From positions 370,247-434,246 of the forward strand of contig VTPC01090912.1 in the NCBI GenBank assembly GCA_011009095.1: a DNA stretch of 64,000 nucleotides, written 5' to 3'. The stretch's first letter is position 1. Each line of letters opens with the position of its first letter. The DNA is from Ignelater luminosus. Its lineage: Eukaryota; Arthropoda; Insecta; Coleoptera; Elateridae. Under the pieces are notes generated by a model, which worked only from the letters and a program-made list of their open reading frames with translations, was not told the DNA's origin and did not search any database. This document shows positions 25,175 to 38,084 of this stretch, in pieces. The translations under genes were made by a program, and so were the position numbers.

Positions 25175-26941
25175 GAAAAGGAACACTGGCGTGGTGTATT
25201 AAAAAGAATCATTGCTTGTATTCAGTTCCTGGCGAAACACAACGACGCAATGAGAGGTTCTAATTGTACAGTGTACACCAAAAATAATGGAAGATTTTTA
25301 GGTTTAATTGAAATGATAGCACAATTTGACACGTTAATGGCAGAACACCTAAGACGAATTGTTAACAAACAAATTTTAGATCATTATTTGGGGTCTTCCA
25401 TTCAGAATGAGTTAATTAACCTCTTAGGCAGTAAAATTCGTAACGAAATAAAATTACGAGTCAAGACAAGTAAATATTTTTCAATTTTGTTAGATGACAC
25501 CCTTGATAATGGCCATGATAAACAATTGACTTTAGTTTTACGTATTATGGACATGACTGACAAAGCTACAGCTAGAATTGAAGAATATTTCGTTACGTTT
25601 GTGCATATAACCAGCAAAACGGGTCTCTCTTTGACCAACGAACTGAAACATCAGATTAATATTTTAGACTTAAATCTAAATCTAAAGCCTATGATAATGC
25701 TGCAAATATGGCTGGCCAAAATCAGGGTGTTCAAGCAAGAATACTGGAGGAATATCCTACAGCAGGTTTTGTGGCCTGCTCAATCCATGGTCTGAATTTA
25801 TTAGTCAGCGACCTGGCTTCGTCGGTTCCATTGGCAATGACGTTTTTTGGAATCATTCAACGCCTTTATACGATATTTGTGGCATCAACAGCAAGATGGG
25901 AAATTCTGACTTCATACGTTAAGAATTTTACTTTGAAATCCCTATCTGAAACTTGCTGGGAATGTCGCGTATGTTTCGTAAAAGCAGTGATATTTCAACT
26001 GAAATCTATCCACGATGCACTAGAAAAGGTCATAGAAACAACAAAAGATCCAGCTAACAAGAGCGAAGCACTTCACTTGCTGAAAATGAGTTCAGTTTTG
26101 AGTTTATTTTGTCGGCTGTAATTTAGTATTACTTATTATCTGCAATTGATAAAATTAGCAAACGCATGCAGAAAGACGCCATTATTGCTACAATAATGCA
26201 GCTATTGAAGGGGCTCAAAGAATATCTACAGTCATACAGAGAAGATGAGTTTTCAAAAATAAAAGATACTACAAAACAGATTTGTGCTGAGGATGATATT
26301 CCAATTGAATTTAAACATATACGGAGGCGAAAGTATCGAAAACTTTATCTTTATGAAGGAGAAGGAAGTAGTTCAAGCGATTCTGAAGAAAAATACTACA
26401 GGGAATTTTTCTTATGCATTTTAGATCAGGCATTCGTATCAATAGAAGAAAGATTCGTCCAAATTAATAAACACAACGCTTACTTTGGGTTTTTACTAAA
26501 CATGCAAAATATTAACGAGATGGATGAAAACACGCTGGTCAAACACTGCATGAATTTAGACTTTTGCTAAGAGATGAAGAAATAAGAAACCTCGATGGAC
26601 AAGAACTGTACCAAGAAATAAACATGTTTTGTCATGTGGTGAACTTGTCCTATCGAACACCTCTGGACTATCTGCAACTTTTACATGAAACGAACGATAC
26701 TTTTCCCAACTTGTATATAGCTTTCCGTATAATTCTAACAAGACCTGTATCTACTGCTTCAGCAGAACAAAGTTTTTCGAAACTAAAGCTAATAAAAGAT
26801 TATCCGAAGACTACGATGAGGCAGGAGAGACTTTCCAATTTGGTGGTTTTGAGCATAGAAAACGAGTTATGCGAGTCAATAGACTTTTCAGAAACAATTA
26901 AAAATGTTTCAGAGCTAAAAGCAAGAAAAGTTAATTTTTAA
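25175..26941 (+). mobile_element. Decayed hAT transposase (ZMYM1/TTF-type group)
   Basis: Pieces follow the order of the hAT family. EKEHWRGVLKRIIACIQFLA starts at 25175 and runs in frame into 25250-25795, which includes KYFSILLDDTLDNGHDKQLT (family pattern F-I-LDxTxDxxxxEQL). Next, 25700-26121 has DNAANMAGQNQGVQARI and AGFVACSIHGLNLLVSD (family pattern YDxAxNMxGxxxGVQxxI ... CxxHxLNL). Then comes 26166-26570, and last 26564-26941 with PVSTASAEQSFSKLKLIKDY and ERLSNLVVLSIENEL, the C-terminal dimerisation block. The first catalytic Asp region (LDDT) and the block C Asp (DNAAN) are recognisable. At least three frame changes and an early stop at 26121 show the copy is dead. No terminal repeats or 8-bp duplication were found. 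Confidence 0.85.
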
Positions 26942-27109
26942 AATTATTTTAAGGGTTGTTCCTTAATTACCTACCTACTAAAATATGTACTACGTATGTT
27001 AGTAACATTAAAAAATTATTAATCAACAGAAGCTTTTTTTATGGTTTTTTACAGAATGTACTCTACTATAGGAAATACGTAAGATGTTATTTTTGTAGAA
27101 AATACAGGG

Positions 27110-27430
27110 GCCCACTGTAGCTTTGCCCCGAGCCTCGCGCAAGCTAAGGATGGCTCTGATAAATTGGGTACTTACTTTGAAGTGATCTTTGCAACAATAT
27201 AAATGAGACGTCAGAGACACAATCGCAATGTCACGTCGCATTTGTTTCAACCAATTTTTTTGTATGTCGCCGGTCGGGACATTTAAAAACAATTTCTTTC
27301 GCAGCCAGGCACAATGCAATATTTTTTTGCAGCTTTCTCTTGAAAATCTGCATTTTTTCCGCGTGCTTCATCGTAAACAATGCTACAACGGACTGACAAC
27401 GTGCGAAGTGACGTCACAACAACATGGCGG
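27110..27430 (-). pseudogene. THAP zinc-finger fragment
   Basis: Reading the minus strand from about 27390: YDEARGKNADFQEKAAKKYC, then IVPGCERNCFLNVPTGDIQK, NWLKQMRRDIAIV and SLTSHLYCCKDHF. The cysteines and histidine fit the THAP pattern C-x(2-4)-C ... W ... C-x2-H (YCIVPGC, NW, CCKDHF). THAP domains bind DNA and are common both in host factors and in P-element-type or other transposases. One frame change occurs near 27290, so the piece is not functional as it stands. The segment just upstream (about 27410, GTGACGTCAC and ATGGCGG words) looks like an untranslated leader. The protein beyond the zinc finger is absent, so its parent cannot be named. Confidence 0.6.
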
Positions 27431-27449
27431 TCTTTCTTGATCTTTTTAC

Positions 27450-28145
27450 ATTTTAAAGTCGGCTGAAAACTTGACACGAAATTTTCGAGGAGGCGGTGAA
27501 CCCTTATGCCGCCATTCCATACTTTGGCGTTTTGACTCGGGCTCAAAATGATGAACCCAAATTTCATCTACATCTGATGCGTTTGTGATCGAACGTCAGC
27601 ATTTTTGGTACCCTACGTGCAGACAGTTTTCTGAAATTCAATTGATCATGCAAAATTATTTCAACCGTACCTACTGAAAAGCCACATGTCTGCTATAAAT
27701 CTAACAGTAATTCTGCGATCACTTAGTACCATATCGTGGGCTAAATTTATATTTTCTTGAGTGGTGACAGTTTTTGGCGGTTCAGCACTCGGTGCATGTT
27801 GACCGGATTCTCTTCCACATTTAAAATCTCGAGACCAATTTTTAATTAGTTGATATGCAGGGGAAGATTCACCCAACACTTCTGTCATGTCCTTATGGAT
27901 TTCTTTAGGTGATAACCCCTTCTTACAGAGGTACTTAATAACAGCTCGTATTTCAAATTTGTCCATTTTCAAAAAATCACGAACACAGCAACAGAATAAA
28001 ATTAAGAACTTTTAAATACAAAGACGTAATGAAACCAAACTTCACATAAGTTAATGTCAAAAATCAACAAATTGACAGCTAATAATTTTTCAGTTGTTTG
28101 TCAATGCTATCTATGTCAGGGACCATAAATGATGAACTTCCCACG
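27450..28145 (-). mobile_element. Truncated DD34D mariner, 5' half
   Basis: The right end is an inverted terminal sequence, reading inward CGTGGGAAGTTCATCATTTA, followed outside by TA at 28146-28147. The transposase start at 27966 gives MDKFEIRAVIKYLCKKGLSP and KEIHKDMTEVLGESSPAYQL, a typical mariner DNA-binding domain with SAEPPKT in place of the usual GRP word. In other frames further left are FSVGTVEIILHDQLNFRKLS, ARRVPKMLTFD, then after a deletion VDEIWVHHFEPESKRQSMEW (about 27560-27500), the region of the first catalytic Asp. The rest of the catalytic domain and the 3' end are missing, and the sequence runs into the THAP fragment. Several breaks. Confidence 0.75.
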
Positions 28146-28147
28146 TA

Positions 28148-31100
28148 TTACAGTCAGGGAATCGGGACAGTTACGTAACGATCACATCATTTCCATAATA
28201 TTTTATACTATTACTGCTAGTAGTTTAAAGAACGATATAACAGTCTGACAGCTAGAAACAATACCCACCTTATTTAACAAAGCCTACTTGCATGTTAAAC
28301 GAATTAGAATGACACCAGCACTATGTTTACGGAAACCTGCCTCTATGGAATCATAAGTGAGGTTGTAAAAGAATCAAGTTAACAGTTTATAGTAAATGGG
28401 AAAGTTTAATACGCGGATTTCACGCCAGGCAATCATTAAAAATTCATTTAAAAAGCGCCAATATCTTTTCTCACCCTGTATAAAATCTTTAGAAACGCAG
28501 ATGGAAGTCTGCCATAAAGTGCATATTATTACCAAAAAATTAAAGAATCTTTGTAAACTTGTATCGTTGAAAATGGCTAACTATTTCAGAAGCTGCACTG
28601 AATCTAAATAAATCACGAGGATAAGTGTACCACTTAATTTGTTCAGCAGCGTATTTTCTAGCTTCGATTCTTCTTGGAATAAAGGTAAACGTTACACACA
28701 GACTGCGTTCAAGATTGACTTCCAACAGGATACCGTAATTTTTTCATTGTACAGTGTAAATAAAACTTCCATTTCAGTTTGTTACACAGCAAATTTAAAA
28801 TCTAATATCTGGACTACAAGAAATAAAGAATTAGAGTTTTATTGGAATACATTTTTATTTTCTCTTGCCATAAATTTCTCTGTATAAAGCTTGTACAGTC
28901 TCATCTCTTTGAGGTCATATATTCCAGTACCCTTTCCAGAAGATTATCGTTTCGAAGTACTTCTTTTTTTTAATTTTAGAAGCACTAATGAAACTTTTAA
29001 TTTTCTTTCACTGCAATCAATTTCACAAGTTAATCACGCGATTAACTAATCAGACGTAATAAAATTTAAAATTAATTATCTAATAAGATCAGTTTAATGT
29101 GTTTAACTAAAGATTTTGATTAAGTATGATTTATGCAACCCAGCCCTTGAGCATTACTGCTATAGATACAATTGTTAAATTGGTTGACGCAAGTTGTATC
29201 CACAGCAACAATCTTCTTTTTAAAAGCCCTCGATAAACTAATTTATTCAGTATAGTTTTAAATGAACATCGGTAAAATAGTAGTGTACACAACGAGTATT
29301 TTATCAGTTTACAGCAAAGTGATCACTCTGACTCTGACCCAAATTTATTTAGTTTGTTACAAGATATCCTTGAAAAAATCACGAATGTATTACGTTCTGT
29401 AAATTAATAAAATACACGCTCTATATGAAATATACAATTACTATGAAGTGCAGGGGCAACAGTGATATGTTTGGGTTAATCCATCATAAATTGGGGTTAC
29501 GTCATCTATGTAGGGAATCCTTATAATGTAGGTAGCAAATAATAATAATAGAAAAGCAGATCCAGTGTGATACAAGTTTCTTTGATATTGCGAAGTAATC
29601 CCAAAAGCGTATTGCACAAAATCAACAGTCATGGGCGCCAGCAAGAGATTTTTTGCGGGGGGCGGGGACGCAAACTATTTTGTTGTACTTGCGAAATTTC
29701 ACACAGAAAAATCTCCCGTTACCAAAAGTTGCAATATGACTTCCCCTCCTCACTTTATTCTATATTCCAGATTTTCAGGATTAAGAAGTGTATAAGAGGA
29801 GTAAATATAAATGAAAAAATCCATAATTGATCATCTTCTTTACTGATTAAAATCAGTTGGTTAAAAATCGTGCTTATTTTGTTCTTTATTTTAAAATTTA
29901 CTGTTATAGTAGATAATCCAAATTCTCTTAATTCATTGGCATTTGCCACAACAGTTCCTGACCGAATCTCGATCACTGTCTTCTTCCAAAGGAAAGGAAT
30001 TTACGAATGCAAAAGAATGCTGAAATCCAGCAAATTCTGAAAAGGAGTTCTTTATACAAAGACCGTAGCTTTGCCTGTTCTGTCAGACTGTTTTGGACAT
30101 AAAGATGTATTTTAATCAGGGATCGCCTAATTCAAATCGATTGTTTTTTACACATTTCTAATTTTTTGGAAACCTTATGGGATTTATTCAGTAACGTCCT
30201 GGGTTGGTATCTTTTTCACTAATCTTTAGTTCAGTAAATCGACATACCATCACAGTTCTAGACACCGTTCTAGCTTGGGGTTCCCAGGTCGTCTGCAAGT
30301 TTTACCACAGCTGACTGTAACACTATAACGACCACTTCTTGCATGCTAGCCTAGAGCGGGAGTTCCAGGTGAGTAGTTGTAAACCGTCTGCCTTGTGGGC
30401 CCTTGATTCATTCATTGATTATCAAATTAATATTCTACTGGGGAAAGAAGAGATTAACGCCTTCAACAGTTCGGTCACCTTCGGTGACTGAGCAATGAAC
30501 ATTTTAGTTTAGAAAACGTTTTTCTTGTTTTTGGGCATGAAGTCTACCTTTTCAATATAGTGTTGACTTTTGAAAAATCCTATATACATTATGTTTTACC
30601 AGACTAGATTAATTGGCAAGCCCTGTGTTTCTAAAAAATCAGAGACACATGCAAATTAGAGTCCAATCTGACATGAAATGTATAAACATCTTCTCCTATA
30701 CGGGATTCTGTAGAACCTGTCACTAGGTGTTTAGATCTCTCGCTTTTCTATTGACAGAACTTGATTTACATTTATTATTACAAACATCTGGAAAGAACTA
30801 GTCCGAATTTCCTAGGACACAATAAAAGTTGAAAAATAAACCGTAAAGATATGAGTCTGGTAATCCGAGCTTGATAACAACCATGACAACCAAACAACTG
30901 TTTGTCTGTTTCTCATTACATTCTGTATCGAGGAGGTTTGCAGCTCCCTCGCGGACAAAGGTATGTTAACTTTTCTGTATGAAACGGAAATATGGACCTG
31001 TATGGTATAGTCCTGTAGAGACACTTTCTAAACACTAGAACATTGACTTATTGGAAATAAATATTCAAGGTAAAAGAGTCTCACTTATACCTGTTAATTC

Positions 31101-32650
31101 CTTTCAAACGTATCTAAATTTCTTTAGAAATACCTAAAACACTTTTATACATTATAAATAATTTTCGAAGAAGGTTAAAAAATTTTGTTTACTGTCTAGT
31201 TCTTAGAGTAGATAACACATTGTAAATTTTCCTAGAAGAATTTTGCTTTTGTCTAAATTCTTCTTAAGCGGACCTACAGCAATAATATTTCCTTGAACAA
31301 AATTTCTGTTGATAGCTTTCAGAAAATCATTATTGTAGTTTTCCTACGAACCCCGCTCTTTGCATGACTTGTACTCGTATATATGAAGCTTGTAAACATT
31401 TTACAGACTCTCTCTCAGTGTTTGAATATCAGCTAAACATCAACTCACGTCAGTTGATCGGTTCTTTACGGTTCCACAACAATTGTAACAATTTGTTAAC
31501 CTGTGTATAAACTTTAATAAATAACATTTTCTTGTTTTACTATTTATTATTATTAAACCAACTCGCACCATAGTCCTTTTTATGCAGTCCCCATTTGACT
31601 TACAAATTGTTGGAAATAGTAACTACAAATCTGCAATTAGTGCTAAAATATATCCAAAACGAAACCTACAAAAATTAACATCTGTGGGAATAATTTGTAT
31701 TCAAACCTTGAACATGTCTAAAAGCGATAATAAGTAGATTCGTAAAGTCAAATATTGACTTACATATAAAGCACACTACATCGCACCAGACTGATGACAG
31801 AGTCTTCCTACAGAAAAAAACGAAATGCAGTATCAATAATGCACATGAATCTAGCCTGAAAATTTGGCAGTTTACTATGTATTGTTTCAACAAAACTATT
31901 CATTGTGTCAAAGTACAATTTTATAAGTCGATTACACTTTAAGTTGTAAGAAGAAATTGTTTTATTATCCCTAAGACCAGTTTATCGTTAAATAAACATG
32001 CGTGCGTTACTGCAACGTAGAATATTATGAGATTAAATTTACGTAGACGTTAATTGTAGTATTAACGAACTTATTTATTAGGAACAGATCAAGATTTTTG
32101 AATTTATGAAACAATACGTAAATACAACGTTTATAGTTATTGAGTCATCCTTACTTGACAAAAGATTTCATTACTGGAAAGAACATTTAATAATGTGAAT
32201 GAATACTTTTACACTCTTTATTAACGAACAGCCATTCGTAGTATTGATTAATACTACAAATACCGAGTACAGAATCAATACGTACTTACAATGAAAATAT
32301 TTATTACAACAACGTATTCTCATTCAATAAACTTGATTCATTAATATCACGAACGGTATTTTTTCGTGTACTCTGAATTCTATAATATAGAAACGGACTA
32401 TACTTCCTATTCAAATGCTAGTATGTAAATTTTATTTGCTTACAGTAACCAAACTGCCAAGACAGTACTATGCACTAATTCTTATTAAAAAAGTTTATTT
32501 TTTCCATTGTTGGGAAAGTCGAATTATTTAAAATTACATTTATTGTTTTTATTTTTGCTGAGAAGTCATTTTAGAATTTATTTATTTCCTAATAAAATAA
32601 TAATTACAAGAATAATTAAATACAATATTTTATTCAAGTTAATACATATA
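28148..32650. other. Non-coding stretch
   Basis: No gene is recognised. At about 30265-30400 two similar GC-richer phrases occur (CTAGCTTGGGGTTCCCAGGT and CTAGCCTAGAGCGGGAGTTC), suggesting an old duplicate. At 31378 a TATATATG is followed by TCTCTCTCAGTG (31409) and, about 110 bases on, by AATAAA at 31517. This layout resembles a short transcription unit or an old solo LTR, but no ends were found. Small palindrome GTAGTATTGATTAATACTAC near 32238. Confidence 0.3.
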
Positions 32651-32654
32651 CAAG

Positions 32655-32805
32655 ATATTTGGCCCCAAACAAAATATGAATCCGCGACCATTGGTTTTCC
32701 TTTCTCTCTACCTTTCCCACATGGATGGCCTGATAGTTCAGCTGGTAGAACATCGGCACGAAAAGTTGCTGGTAGTGGATTCAAATCCTTTCTGGGGCCG
32801 AATAT
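32655..32805 (+). mobile_element. tRNA-derived SINE-like element framed by short inverted repeats
   Basis: A Pol III type-2 promoter pattern is visible: A-box-like TGATAGTTCAGCTGGTAGAA (32731) and B-box GGATTCAAATCC (32777), about 45 bases apart as in tRNA genes. The flanks ATATTTGGCCCCAAA (32655) and TTTCTGGGGCCGAATAT (32789) are inverse to each other and could pair like an acceptor stem or act as terminal repeats. Downstream is a TATG microsatellite (about 32812-32824). The cloverleaf is not convincing as a functional tRNA, so a SINE or tRNA-containing MITE is the better call. Confidence 0.55.
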
Positions 32806-32949
32806 TTTCTATATGTATGTATGTATATTAACTTTTTAAAAAATTAAATATTAAACCTAAAGTCACGTTAAATAGGTGCAGTCAAGGAATGTTCTTGACA
32901 TTGACAGTTGCTTACTGTAGTGAATTAACTTTAATGTTGTTTGAATACC

Positions 32950-34188
32950 CTGAAAAAAGAAACTTGTTATGATCTTTAGCGTTAGCTTGCTTGGGATCAA
33001 ATGTATTTTGCACTCATTGTTTTGTCAGAATAAATTAGGTGACGCAATCTGGAAGCGCAGTTTTTATGTAACAGTCGTTTGAGTGAGTTGATGTGAGTTT
33101 CTTTGTGAAAATGGACAAAATCGAGTATCGAGCTGTCATTAAATATTTGTTTTTGAAAGGCAATACGCCTTCGCAAATAAAAGATGAGTTGGATTCTGTG
33201 TATGGGGACTCTGCACCATCATTTACCACAGTGAAATTTTGGGCTGCTGAATTTAAACGTGGCCGTAAGAGCTTGGGAGACGATGAACGTTCGGGACGTC
33301 CAAAAACTGCAACTACCGACGAAAACATCGCCAAAGTTCACCAAATGGTGCTAGACGACCGCCGAATTAAAGTGAGAGAGATAGCAGAGGTTATGAACAT
33401 GTCAAAAGAACGTGTTTGTCACATATTAAATCAACATTTAGGCATGAGAAAGCTGTCCGCGCGTTGGGTGCCGCGTTTGCTCACGTTAGACCAAAAACGT
33501 GTTCGAATGAATATTTCCAACGCTCTTTTGGCGCAGTTTAGGCGAAATAAATCCGAGTTTTGGATACACCATTGTACGCCCGAAACAAAAATACAGTCCA
33601 AACAGTGGACTGCAAAGGGGGAACGGGCTCCAAAAAAAGCAAAAACTGTTTTTCGGCTGGGAAAGTGATGGCAACTGTTTTTCGGGATAGTCATGGAGTT
33701 ATTTTAATCGATTATCTTCAAAAAGGAAAAACCATTACAGGAGCATACTATGCATCATTACTTGACAAGCTGAAGGCAGAACTTGCGAAAAAACGGCCAC
33801 ATTTGCAGAAAAAGAAAATCCTGTTTCACCAAGACAACGCACCGTCTCACACCTCAGCGGTTGCCATGGCGGAAATCCACGAATTACGGTTTGAACTGCT
33901 TGACCATCCGCCTTACTCACCAGATCTAGCCCTAAGCGACTTCTTTTTGTTCCCTCATCTAAAAATTGCGCTCGGAGGACAAAGATTTTCGTCAAATGAA
34001 GAGGCAATCACCTTCGTGAACAATTATTTTGCAGAGAAAAATGCCGAGTACTTTTTGGACGGGTTACAGAGATGGGAGCATCGCTTAGAGAAGTGTGTAG
34101 AGTTACAAGGAGACTATGTTGAAAAATAAAAAAAAAAAAAAAATGTCTTGTATCTTTGTTAGGTCGGAAACTTTTCAGACCACCCTCG
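32950..34188 (+). mobile_element. DD34D mariner, defective (first catalytic Asp deleted)
   Basis: Transposase starts at the MDKIEYRAVIKYLFLKGNTP Met (33111). It carries a good DNA-binding half with SGRPKTATT (GRP linker) and LSARWVPRLLTLDQK. At about 33560, KSEF is joined directly to WIHHCTPE: the ten or so codons that should hold the V-T-x-D-E-T word with the first catalytic Asp are missing, in frame. Just after KKAKTVF (about 33650) one T is missing from a T run and the frame shifts. The second frame (to the stop at 34129) continues AGKVMATVFRDSHGV, FHQDNAPSHTSAVAMAEIHE (second Asp) and PYSPDLALSDFFLF (third Asp, DD34D spacing) to GDYVEK. The right end CGAGGGTGGTCTGAAAAGTT (inverse, finishing at 34188) is followed by TA. 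The left end is not clear. A poly-A tract lies just after the stop. Confidence 0.85.
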
Positions 34189-34189
34189 T

Positions 34190-37100
34190 AATTTAATATC
34201 ATAAACCACCACGAGAATAAGGCAATTGGAAAAATGAAAAAGAGGGAATGATACGACTCTATCGCAAGCATAGATAGGAAAAATTACTACAGTAAACAGT
34301 TAAAAGAATTTAATACCAAAACGAGAACATAACATTAAAAAAAGTATTATAGATAATGCTAAAAACATGTTTACACTTGGTAATAAGAGCTCGTACCTCC
34401 AAGGAAAAGACCTACGAAAGGTAACCTAGAAAACTTCAGATGGAAGAGATGTAAACTAGAAAGATCAAACTACAGTAGAAAGGAAAGATAGAACGTGTGT
34501 AACAAATACCAGAACATACAGATGACATACTCGAGCTATTTTGTAGGACAAATCAAATTAAATCAAATAAGTAAAAGAATGCAGAACGAAGAAAGGATAT
34601 GCATCAAAAGGATAAGAAAAGCTCACTGATCGAGGACAATATTCTTCAAGAACAAAAAAAGAGAATCAATAACACATGAAAGGAAAATTCTGAAATTTTG
34701 GACTTAATGCTTTGATGAATTGCAAAAATAATAACAAAGTACTAGACGAAGGACAAATAGAAAACTAACAAAGTTCAAGCTGTCAAGGCATAAAAGAAGT
34801 AAGTAAACAAAATATGGAAACGTAAAATACTATCACCTACAAAGAAAATAGAAAGAAGCTACCTTAGTACTGAGTTTTATGCACTTAAGCAAATCAAGCA
34901 AAATATAAATCTACCTACACGTTCACATTTATGGAGCACTTTCTATACTTCATAGTAATTCTGGTTTTTTGTTAGGTAATTATAAGCGTGTCTACGACAG
35001 ACAGCCCCCACAGCACATTTCCTTTCAAAAATGTTTCAGATATATTGCATTGTTTCACAAATGTTGCATGTTACCATGACAAGTTCTTACAAAATTTTTG
35101 AAATATCTCTTGTAAAATATAACTTTTAGAACATAGCAGCAACATTTTTGAAATATCTAATATTAAATACGACATTTGGATCATAGCAGTGACATTTCTG
35201 CAGTGTTTCGGATTTTGTAACAGGGGCTGGTGTTTAATATTTCTTTATATCGTTTCAGAGTCGATCGCGCTATGCGTCAATTTACCTCTTAGAAATTGTT
35301 TCTATTTAAAGTTTGATCCCAAAAACCGTATTTTAAATGTATGAAGCCAGTGGAACAAATGGAGGCAAACGACAGGTAAACAATGACGTATGCACTACTG
35401 TGATTGACTGAAGTTGAAATGCAAGGACCGACCGTATCTTCTCAATATTTGTGATCGCAAGCGATGTTTGCCGTCATATCTTCTGTTCAGGAGCAATAAT
35501 CAGACTTACGCGCTGCCAGCATTTGTATAATAGCCAGATAAAGTTTATCTTTATGCAACTAATTCTAGGCCTGTACATAATTAGATTTCTCATGACCACA
35601 GACTGTAACCTGGTTCCTGCTTTTCTATAAGATTACTGCAATGTTTTAATAAATGGCCAATGCAGTTGTTTTCTTGGTTTCGATCCCTTGTTTATCTTCT
35701 TTATCGCATCACTACTATTAGCTAAAGGTAAGGTTATGAAAAAAACTGCAGATGTTACTGCACTACACTCTATAACAAATTTCCAAAAGGGTTGTACTTA
35801 TGAACAGCTTGAAATTAACCACTTACTATCTTGAAGTGCCAACCCCTACTACAAAATATACAACAATTTATACTATATCCTACCTTGGTAGGATTTGTGT
35901 AAGTACATTTGACATTCAACAATGACCTGCTATGTAACAGTCATCATTCACATTTGGGACATTCTCAGAATGAATATTAAAACTTTAATTGCAATTCTTT
36001 AAATTTAATAATGTTACTAATAATTTAATATTTTTTAACAAAAGTAGTTATTAATAATGTATAAGCAAGAATCATAACCTAAAATTCTTCTCTCCAACAT
36101 AACAATTTAAGGTAGGAAATCTATTGTGATAACTTAAAAATGTTAAATATTAACTTAAGACAAATCTCTCTTCTTTTAATTACAGTTTTTTAAATTTTCT
36201 CGCCTGATGCTGGTTAAAGTATTAGAATTAATCATCGAAACATGTAGCGAGCGTATGTAATAGAATTTAGTTGAAATTTAATAAATTTGTGGAGAAGACT
36301 TTGGCTCCTTTTTGATATTTTTTAACCAATAAACTCCACATGAGGGATCTTTTCACAGAGAAAAAAGTAAGGTTATGAAGTTTAGCATGTTTCTCTAGGG
36401 TAACATTTTTTAATGAATAAAGTACTGTAGGACAAAGCTGCCGTACAATTCGTAAAAGTGTAGACAGTTCTTGCATTCCTCTATTGTATAAAATAAATTC
36501 TTAACAGTGATTTGTTCCATTTTCTATTTTAAGATTAACTGTCCTATACATTCGAATTTTTACCTATTCATTAATGATTAGCAAATGAAATCTCAATTCC
36601 CGCTCACGACAGTGTCTCATCTAGCTTAAGCGTATGGCTAAAGCACTCAAAAGATCAAGAATATAGCTTTAAACACCTATTCTGAATTTTTGATTCTGTC
36701 GGTATTTTTCTACACTTTAGTTTTCTGCAGCTGTTTTTAAACACAAAACCCAAAATCACTGATCAAGGGGAAAACTAAAACTGCCAAGAAAGTATTTATA
36801 AAAGAAAGACAAACGAGATTGTGTTAGCTATCAGAAAGAGAATACTGGATGCATTGTCAGGTCTAGTATGATAATCTTTACGGGACCAAGTTCTTCCTTT
36901 TTACACGTTCCCCAAATCATTGAAGGTTTGTAACATTGAGACTCTGCGTTTAATCTGTTCTTGAATTAGACAAGTTAATTTAGAAGTAACATAATCAGGA
37001 CGCAAAGATCGATAGAATTTTATAATACCGAAACGAACTGAGCCACCACGAAATGAAAATACTTTCGGGAGCTCAGTAGTCTTTGAGACCAATCTGGGTT

Positions 37101-38084
37101 TGAATACCGTTGGATGAATTGGTTACTACAATATTAAATAAACCTGTTATTACAACTTTTTTTCAGTCTTCAGTTTTATTAAAGAGTAAACAATATTCTG
37201 TGCAGAGCAACATTATGTGAAACTGTAGATTACAGAATACTGAGGTTTTCACTGTTATCATAAACTCAACATTTTGCCAGCTGGCGTAAGAGACCTTCTT
37301 GTACGATTGTATGCTAGATTGTAATACAAATTGAATGGAAGATATGGGCATTTTATTTCTGTTATAGTCAACAGGCTTCCTTTTTGTTGTCGCCCAATTA
37401 TGGTGGAAGAAAAGTGCCTTTTGCCAAGATTACTCAGGGAGGGTGTAAATGCACAGCTCTTACTTTGCCTTTTACATACCACCTTCTATAGGAATACTCT
37501 TATGTTCTACGAATTTAATGAATTTTTGAGCATTTTCGTATTAAATTTATCATTCTTGTCATCTCTTTCAAGTCTTGAGCAATACTTATCCGAATACATA
37601 GTCAGTTGTGAAGCCTTTCAATAATATTTGCTACAATCCAGGGTTTGCGTGTAATCTAATAAATTCGCTTGGTGAGTGTTTCTTTAACTAATTGTATGGT
37701 AAGCTGTTCAAGTATTATGTTCTTATTAGATTTTCTAAAATCCATACGAAGTTTACATTCCTACAGTTCTGCAAGTATAGTAAGGAACTCACCATGCTTG
37801 TTTTACTTTACTTGATGGTGACAAGTGTCCTATCCATTTAGCTTAACTAATTTAATATTGAGCAATTCTGAAAATTGTTCTATTGGGATGTCTAAAAGGA
37901 CAAACTTCTTATTGAGCAAATAAGCGATTAGCTTCATTCGGTTTCTTCAATTTCCATAGCTGTAAAGACTCTTTAAATGCAACAGTATATCAGCCAAATA
38001 GTTCCAGCGGATCTCTTATAGTTATAAACAATTATTTATTGTATCGATTCAGGCAAGGTGATTTTCGAAAGCTCCGTTTTACTG
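34190..38084. other. Non-coding stretch
   Basis: No gene is recognised. A short tandem repeat at 35091-35200 is listed separately. Open frames at 36901-37092 (minus) and 37331-37624 (plus) have no recognisable domain. Several AT-rich tracts. Confidence 0.3.
35091..35200. repeat. Two-copy 50-bp tandem repeat
   Basis: AAAATTTTTGAAATATCTCT (35091) and AACATTTTTGAAATATCTAA (35141) begin two diverged 50-base units, ending ACATAGCAGC and TCATAGCAGT. A third partial unit starts at 35191 (GACATTTCTG). Weak inverse words, CAGCCCCCACAG (about 35005) and CAGGGGCTGG (about 35222), flank the block, so it may be the inside of a small transposon. Confidence 0.5.

Noticed and set aside
27105-27130. CAGGGGCCCACTGTAG resembling a hAT terminal repeat
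   Set aside because: No inverse partner or 8-bp duplication could be found, and it lies inside the reading of the THAP fragment's tail.
32507-32839. 110-codon plus-strand frame
   Set aside because: Covers AT-rich DNA and the SINE-like element; translation is a by-product.
37331-37624. 97-codon plus-strand frame
   Set aside because: No recognisable motif, and opposite-strand frames are equally open.
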